In this document: positions 14,191-17,304 of the stretch, piece by piece
Numbering within the stretch: position 1 is the first letter of the stretch
How the letters are laid out: each line of letters starts with the position of its first letter
Assembly (NCBI GenBank): GCA_000432135.1
Contig: HF990631.1
Span: 6,113-23,416 of the forward strand
Direction of reading: 5' to 3'
Length of the DNA stretch: 17,304 bases
DNA from: Firmicutes bacterium CAG:124
Lineage (GTDB): Bacteria; Bacillota; Clostridia; Oscillospirales; Oscillospiraceae
Translations under genes and position numbers: made by a program
Notes under the pieces: model-generated
The model's input: the letters and a program-made list of their open reading frames with translations, nothing else
The model's database searches: none
Told to the model about the DNA's origin: nothing

Positions 14191-15837
14191 ATGAGCAACG
14201 AATATCCGCTGAATGTCCCCGCGCCCCATCATTTTACCTTTGCCGTCCGCGATATTCCCGACGTTACCGTCGAGCAGCGCGAACGCGTCCTGAAAGCCAC
14301 CCATTATAATGAGTTTGCATTCCCCGCCGGTATGCTGACGGTCGATATGCTCTCCGACTCCGGCACCACCGCCATGACCAACCACCAGTGGGCTTCCCTG
14401 TTCCTGGGCGACGAGGCATATGGCCGCAACACCGGCTACTATGTCCTGCTCGATACCTTCCGCGACATCTTTGAGCGCGGCGGCGAAAAGAACTGGAAAA
14501 AGATCCTCGATCTTGTCCGCACCGACTGCCGCGACGTCGAGACGATGATGGAAAAGGTCTACCTGCCCGAATACGAGGGCGGCCTCTTTAACGGCGGCGC
14601 AGCCCAGATGGAGCGCCCCAACACCTTCATCATCCAGCAGGGCCGCGCAGCGGAATCCGTTCTGATGGAGATCGTCAAGAAGATCCTCGCCGCCCGTCAT
14701 CCGGGTAAGGTCTTCACCATCCCCTCCAACGGCCACTTCGACACCACCGAGGGCAACATCAAGCAGATGGGTTCCATTCCCAGAAACCTCTATCATAAGG
14801 AGCTTCTGTATCAGGTACCCGAAGGCGGCAAGTACGAGAAGAACCCGTTCAAGGGCAACATGGACATCGAAAAGCTCGAGCAGCTCATCACCACGGTCGG
14901 CCCCGAGAATGTCCCGCTGGTCTTCACCTGCATCACCAACAACCCCATCTGCGGCCAGCCGGTCTCCATGGGCAACATCCGTGAGATCAACCGCGTTGCG
15001 CATAAGTACAACATCCCCCTGATCTTCGACGTCGCTCGCTGGGCTGAAAACTGCTACTTCATCAAGATGAATGAAGAAGGCTATGCCGACAAGTCCATCG
15101 CCGAGATCGCCACCGAGATGTTCTCCTACTGCGACGGCTTCTGTATGTCCGCCAAGAAGGATGGCCACGCCAACATGGGCGGCATGGTTGCCTTCCGCGA
15201 CAAGGGCCTGTTCTGGCAGAACTTCTCCGATTTCAACGAGGACGGCACCGTCAAGACCGACGTCGGCGTTCTGCTCAAGGTCAAGCAGATCTCCTGCTAC
15301 GGCAACGACTCCTACGGCGGCATGTCCGGTCGTGACATTATGGCGCTGGCTGTCGGTATGTACGAAAGCTGCGACTTCAACTACATGGACGAGCGCATCA
15401 AGCAGTGTGAATATCTCGCACAGGGCTTCTACAAGGCAGGCGTCAAGGGCGTCGTTCTTCCCGCCGGCGGCCATGCTGTGTACATCAACATGGATGAGTT
15501 CTTCGACGGCAAGCGCGGCCACGAGACCTTCGCGGGCGAAGGCTTCTCGCTTGAACTGATCCGCCGCTACGGCATCCGCGTCTCCGAGCTGGGCGACTAT
15601 TCCATGGAATACGACCTCAAGACCCCGGAGCAGCAGGCAGAGCTTGCAAACGTCGTGCGCTTCGCCATCGACCGCAGCCGCCTCACGCAGGAGCATCTCG
15701 ACTACGTCATCGCAGCCGTCAAGGCTCTGTATGAAGACCGCGAATCCATCCCCAACATGCGTATCGTCTGGGGCCACAACCTCCCGATGCGCCACTTCCA
15801 CGCGTTCCTCGAGCCGTATCCCAACGAGGAAAAGTAA
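14191..15837 (+). CDS. tnaA: Tryptophanase-like PLP-dependent beta-eliminating lyase
   Basis: This belongs to the tryptophanase/tyrosine phenol-lyase family, which cleaves L-Trp or L-Tyr to indole or phenol plus pyruvate and ammonia. Conserved sites include LSDSGTTAM, GDEAY (Tyr77), FDTTEGN (183-189), IFDVARWAENCYF (Asp280, Arg283) and SAKKD with the PLP lysine at Lys323. Two positions favour tryptophanase over tyrosine phenol-lyase. The arginine that binds the tyrosine hydroxyl in TPL aligns with Leu467 (SELG), and His535 in MRHFHAF aligns with the tryptophanase histidine. At 548 residues it exceeds the usual 460-475. Extra sequence of roughly 45 residues lies near 93-146, and the family THQGR is QQGR here. 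The substrate could therefore differ. ATG 14191 follows GGAGG by 11 bases; an ATG at 14173 overlaps that site. Confidence 0.82.
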   Translation: MSNEYPLNVPAPHHFTFAVRDIPDVTVEQRERVLKATHYNEFAFPAGMLTVDMLSDSGTTAMTNHQWASLFLGDEAYGRNTGYYVLLDTFRDIFERGGEKNWKKILDLVRTDCRDVETMMEKVYLPEYEGGLFNGGAAQMERPNTFIIQQGRAAESVLMEIVKKILAARHPGKVFTIPSNGHFDTTEGNIKQMGSIPRNLYHKELLYQVPEGGKYEKNPFKGNMDIEKLEQLITTVGPENVPLVFTCITNNPICGQPVSMGNIREINRVAHKYNIPLIFDVARWAENCYFIKMNEEGYADKSIAEIATEMFSYCDGFCMSAKKDGHANMGGMVAFRDKGLFWQNFSDFNEDGTVKTDVGVLLKVKQISCYGNDSYGGMSGRDIMALAVGMYESCDFNYMDERIKQCEYLAQGFYKAGVKGVVLPAGGHAVYINMDEFFDGKRGHETFAGEGFSLELIRRYGIRVSELGDYSMEYDLKTPEQQAELANVVRFAIDRSRLTQEHLDYVIAAVKALYEDRESIPNMRIVWGHNLPMRHFHAFLEPYPNEEK

Positions 15838-15875
15838 GCAATTCACAACAGAAGAAAGTAAGTAAACCTGGACGG

Positions 15876-15902
15876 CGCTGCGCCGGAGACCCCGGCGCAG
15901 CG
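15876..15902 (+). other. Intercistronic hairpin between the lyase and symporter genes
   Basis: CGCTGCGCCGG (15876-15886) pairs perfectly with CCGGCGCAGCG (15892-15902) around AGACC, an 11-bp GC-rich stem. No T-tract follows, so it is not a classic intrinsic terminator. It may protect the upstream mRNA from 3' exonucleases or set the ratio of lyase to transporter. Confidence 0.6.
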
Positions 15903-15940
15903 TGACAGTCGAATCCAACATTCTTATTGGAGGGAAAGAA

Positions 15941-17278
15941 ATGGCTGACAAACAGGCAACCACACAGCGCGACGGCTTTAAATCCAAATGGGGCTTTATT
16001 CTGGCCTGCATCGGTTCCGCCGTCGGCATGGGCAACATCTGGCGCTTCCCCATCATGGTCTCCCTTTGGGGCGGCATGACATTCCTGATTCCGTATTTCA
16101 TCTGCGTTATCCTCATCGGCTCCACCGGCGTTATCGGCGAGTTCGCACTCGGCCGTGCCACCGGCGCAGGCCCCATCGGCGCGTTCGGTAAGTGCACCGA
16201 GCTGCGCGGCAACCGCAAGATCGGCGAAGCCATCGGCTTCATCCCGGTTCTCGGCTCCATGGCGCTGGCCATCGGCTATACCGTCGTCATGGGCTGGATC
16301 TTCAAGTACACCGCGATCGCCATTACCGGCGATATGCACGCCATGGGCCAGGATATGGCGGCCATCGGCGGCCACTTCGACATCGTTGCGATCAGCAACC
16401 TGCCGTGGATCATCGTTGCAATCGTTGCCTCGTTCGCCATCATGGCGATGGGTGTCTCCGGCGGCATTGAGAAGGCCAACAAGGTCATGATGCCGGTTCT
16501 GTTCTTCCTGTTCGTGGGCCTCGGCATCTACATTGCGTTCCTGCCGGGTGCAAGTGCAGGCTACAAGTACATCTTCACGCTCGACCCCAAGGGCCTTGCA
16601 AATCCGATGGTCTGGATCTTCGCTTTCGGTCAGGCGTTCTTCTCCCTGTCCGTCGCGGGCAACGGCTCCGTCATCTATGGCTCTTATCTGCCCAAGAATG
16701 AAAACCTGCCTGGCTCCGCCAGAAACGTTGCGATTTTCGACACGCTGGCTGCTCTGCTCGCCGCGTTCGTTATCATCCCCGCCATGGCAGCGGGCGGCGC
16801 TCCGCTGGAGAAGGGCGGCCCCGGCCTCATGTTCGTCTGGCTGGTCAATGTTCTCAACGGTATGCCCGGCGGCCGGATCATCGGCGTCATCTTCTTCGTC
16901 TGTGTTCTGTTCGCCGGCCTCAGCTCCATCATCAACCTGTATGAAGCACCCGTTGCGACCCTGCAGGATAACCTGAAGCTGAAGCGCGTTCCGGCTACTG
17001 CCATCATCCTTGTCATTGGCTGCGTGATCGCGATCCTCATCCAGAAGATCACCTCCGAGTGGATGGACGTCGTCTCGATCTACATCTGCCCGCTCGGCGC
17101 TCTGCTGGCTGGTATCATGTTCTTCTGGGTCGCCGGTAAGAAATTCGTCCTCGACGAAGTCAACGACGGCCTCCAGAAGCCCATCGGCGGCTGGTTCTAT
17201 CCGCTTGCCAAGTATGTCTACTGCATCCTCTGCATCGTAGCGCTTGTTGCAGGCGCAGCCCTCGGCGGCATCGGCTGA
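15941..17278 (+). CDS. NSS-family sodium-dependent amino acid symporter (TnaT-like)
   Basis: This 445-residue polytopic protein belongs to the neurotransmitter:sodium symporter family (LeuT, MhsT, TnaT), which moves amino acids inward with Na+. Membrane helix 1 carries the signature GSAVGMGNIWRFP (25-37), whose unwound centre binds substrate and sodium. GEFALGR near 66-72 and AFGQAFFSLSVAGNGS in the helix 6 region also match. About eleven hydrophobic segments are present, as in many bacterial members, which lack helix 12. ATG 15941 has GGAGG seven bases upstream; the open frame extends back to a GTG at 15902 without a ribosome site. Placement after a tryptophanase-like gene recalls TnaT, the Na+-dependent tryptophan transporter of Symbiobacterium. 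Tryptophan is thus a reasonable guess. Only 26 bases without features follow before the window ends. Confidence 0.93.
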   Translation: MADKQATTQRDGFKSKWGFILACIGSAVGMGNIWRFPIMVSLWGGMTFLIPYFICVILIGSTGVIGEFALGRATGAGPIGAFGKCTELRGNRKIGEAIGFIPVLGSMALAIGYTVVMGWIFKYTAIAITGDMHAMGQDMAAIGGHFDIVAISNLPWIIVAIVASFAIMAMGVSGGIEKANKVMMPVLFFLFVGLGIYIAFLPGASAGYKYIFTLDPKGLANPMVWIFAFGQAFFSLSVAGNGSVIYGSYLPKNENLPGSARNVAIFDTLAALLAAFVIIPAMAAGGAPLEKGGPGLMFVWLVNVLNGMPGGRIIGVIFFVCVLFAGLSSIINLYEAPVATLQDNLKLKRVPATAIILVIGCVIAILIQKITSEWMDVVSIYICPLGALLAGIMFFWVAGKKFVLDEVNDGLQKPIGGWFYPLAKYVYCILCIVALVAGAALGGIG

Positions 17279-17304
17279 TATACCATTCCAATTTCCCAAA
17301 ACGC

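Noticed and set aside
14191..15837. Tyrosine phenol-lyase as the identity of the PLP lyase
   Set aside because: The arginine that binds the tyrosine hydroxyl in that enzyme is replaced (Leu467), and His535 matches the tryptophanase residue. Judged by eye alignment, so not fully excluded.
14170..16272. A 700-codon open frame on the minus strand opposite the lyase and the start of the symporter
   Set aside because: It crosses two well-supported genes, including their ribosome sites and the intercistronic hairpin. Its Val/Asp/Ala-rich composition mirrors the codon bias of the genes on the other strand.
15719..17299. A 526-codon open frame on the minus strand opposite the symporter
   Set aside because: It is antisense to a strongly conserved NSS transporter, and its Asp/Gly/Arg-rich sequence looks like a reverse reading of membrane helices.

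Overview
The window looks like a chromosomal segment from a high-GC member of the Clostridia, most likely in or near the Oscillospiraceae. This is inferred from four things. The housekeeping order def-fmt-rsmB-rlmN-PP2C phosphatase-PASTA kinase-rsgA is typical of Firmicutes. Promoters are of sigma-A type with 17-bp spacers. Shine-Dalgarno sequences resemble AGGAGG. Codons are GC-rich. No rRNA, tRNA, CRISPR array, transposase or prophage gene is visible, and the genus cannot be fixed from the sequence.

Layout. Positions 55-886 (minus) hold rlmB, a 23S rRNA 2'-O-methyltransferase gene whose frame is broken by a short hairpin-bearing insert. It diverges from ftsH (1089-3041), a membrane AAA+ zinc protease, and each has its own sigma-A promoter. 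A MATE-family exporter (3277-4644) follows with a near-consensus promoter and a strong terminator. Next is a tightly packed translation and signalling operon (4862-12595): def, fmt, rsmB, rlmN, stp, prkC, rsgA. Several of these genes overlap by a few bases or are separated by a few tens of bases. Within it, prkC is split into a kinase ORF and a transmembrane PASTA/Ig-like ORF by a 26-bp near-perfect tandem duplication. Removing one copy restores a single 755-residue receptor kinase. A bidirectional terminator closes the operon against a convergent regulator gene.

The right end is an accessory amino-acid catabolism module. A YheO/DauR-type regulator (12722-13438, minus) diverges from ridA (13693-14067), a tryptophanase-like PLP lyase (14191-15837) and an NSS-family sodium/amino-acid symporter (15941-17278). 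The inferred logic is that the symporter imports an amino acid such as tryptophan and the lyase cleaves it by beta-elimination. RidA then removes the reactive 2-aminoacrylate/imine released, and the regulator controls the set. The 254-bp divergent region is rich in symmetric, operator-like sequence.

The main items to check are the two short-repeat-associated frame disruptions (rlmB and prkC), the operator architecture of the ridA-lyase-symporter unit, and the true substrate of the lyase, which carries an insertion of roughly 45 residues compared with E. coli TnaA.
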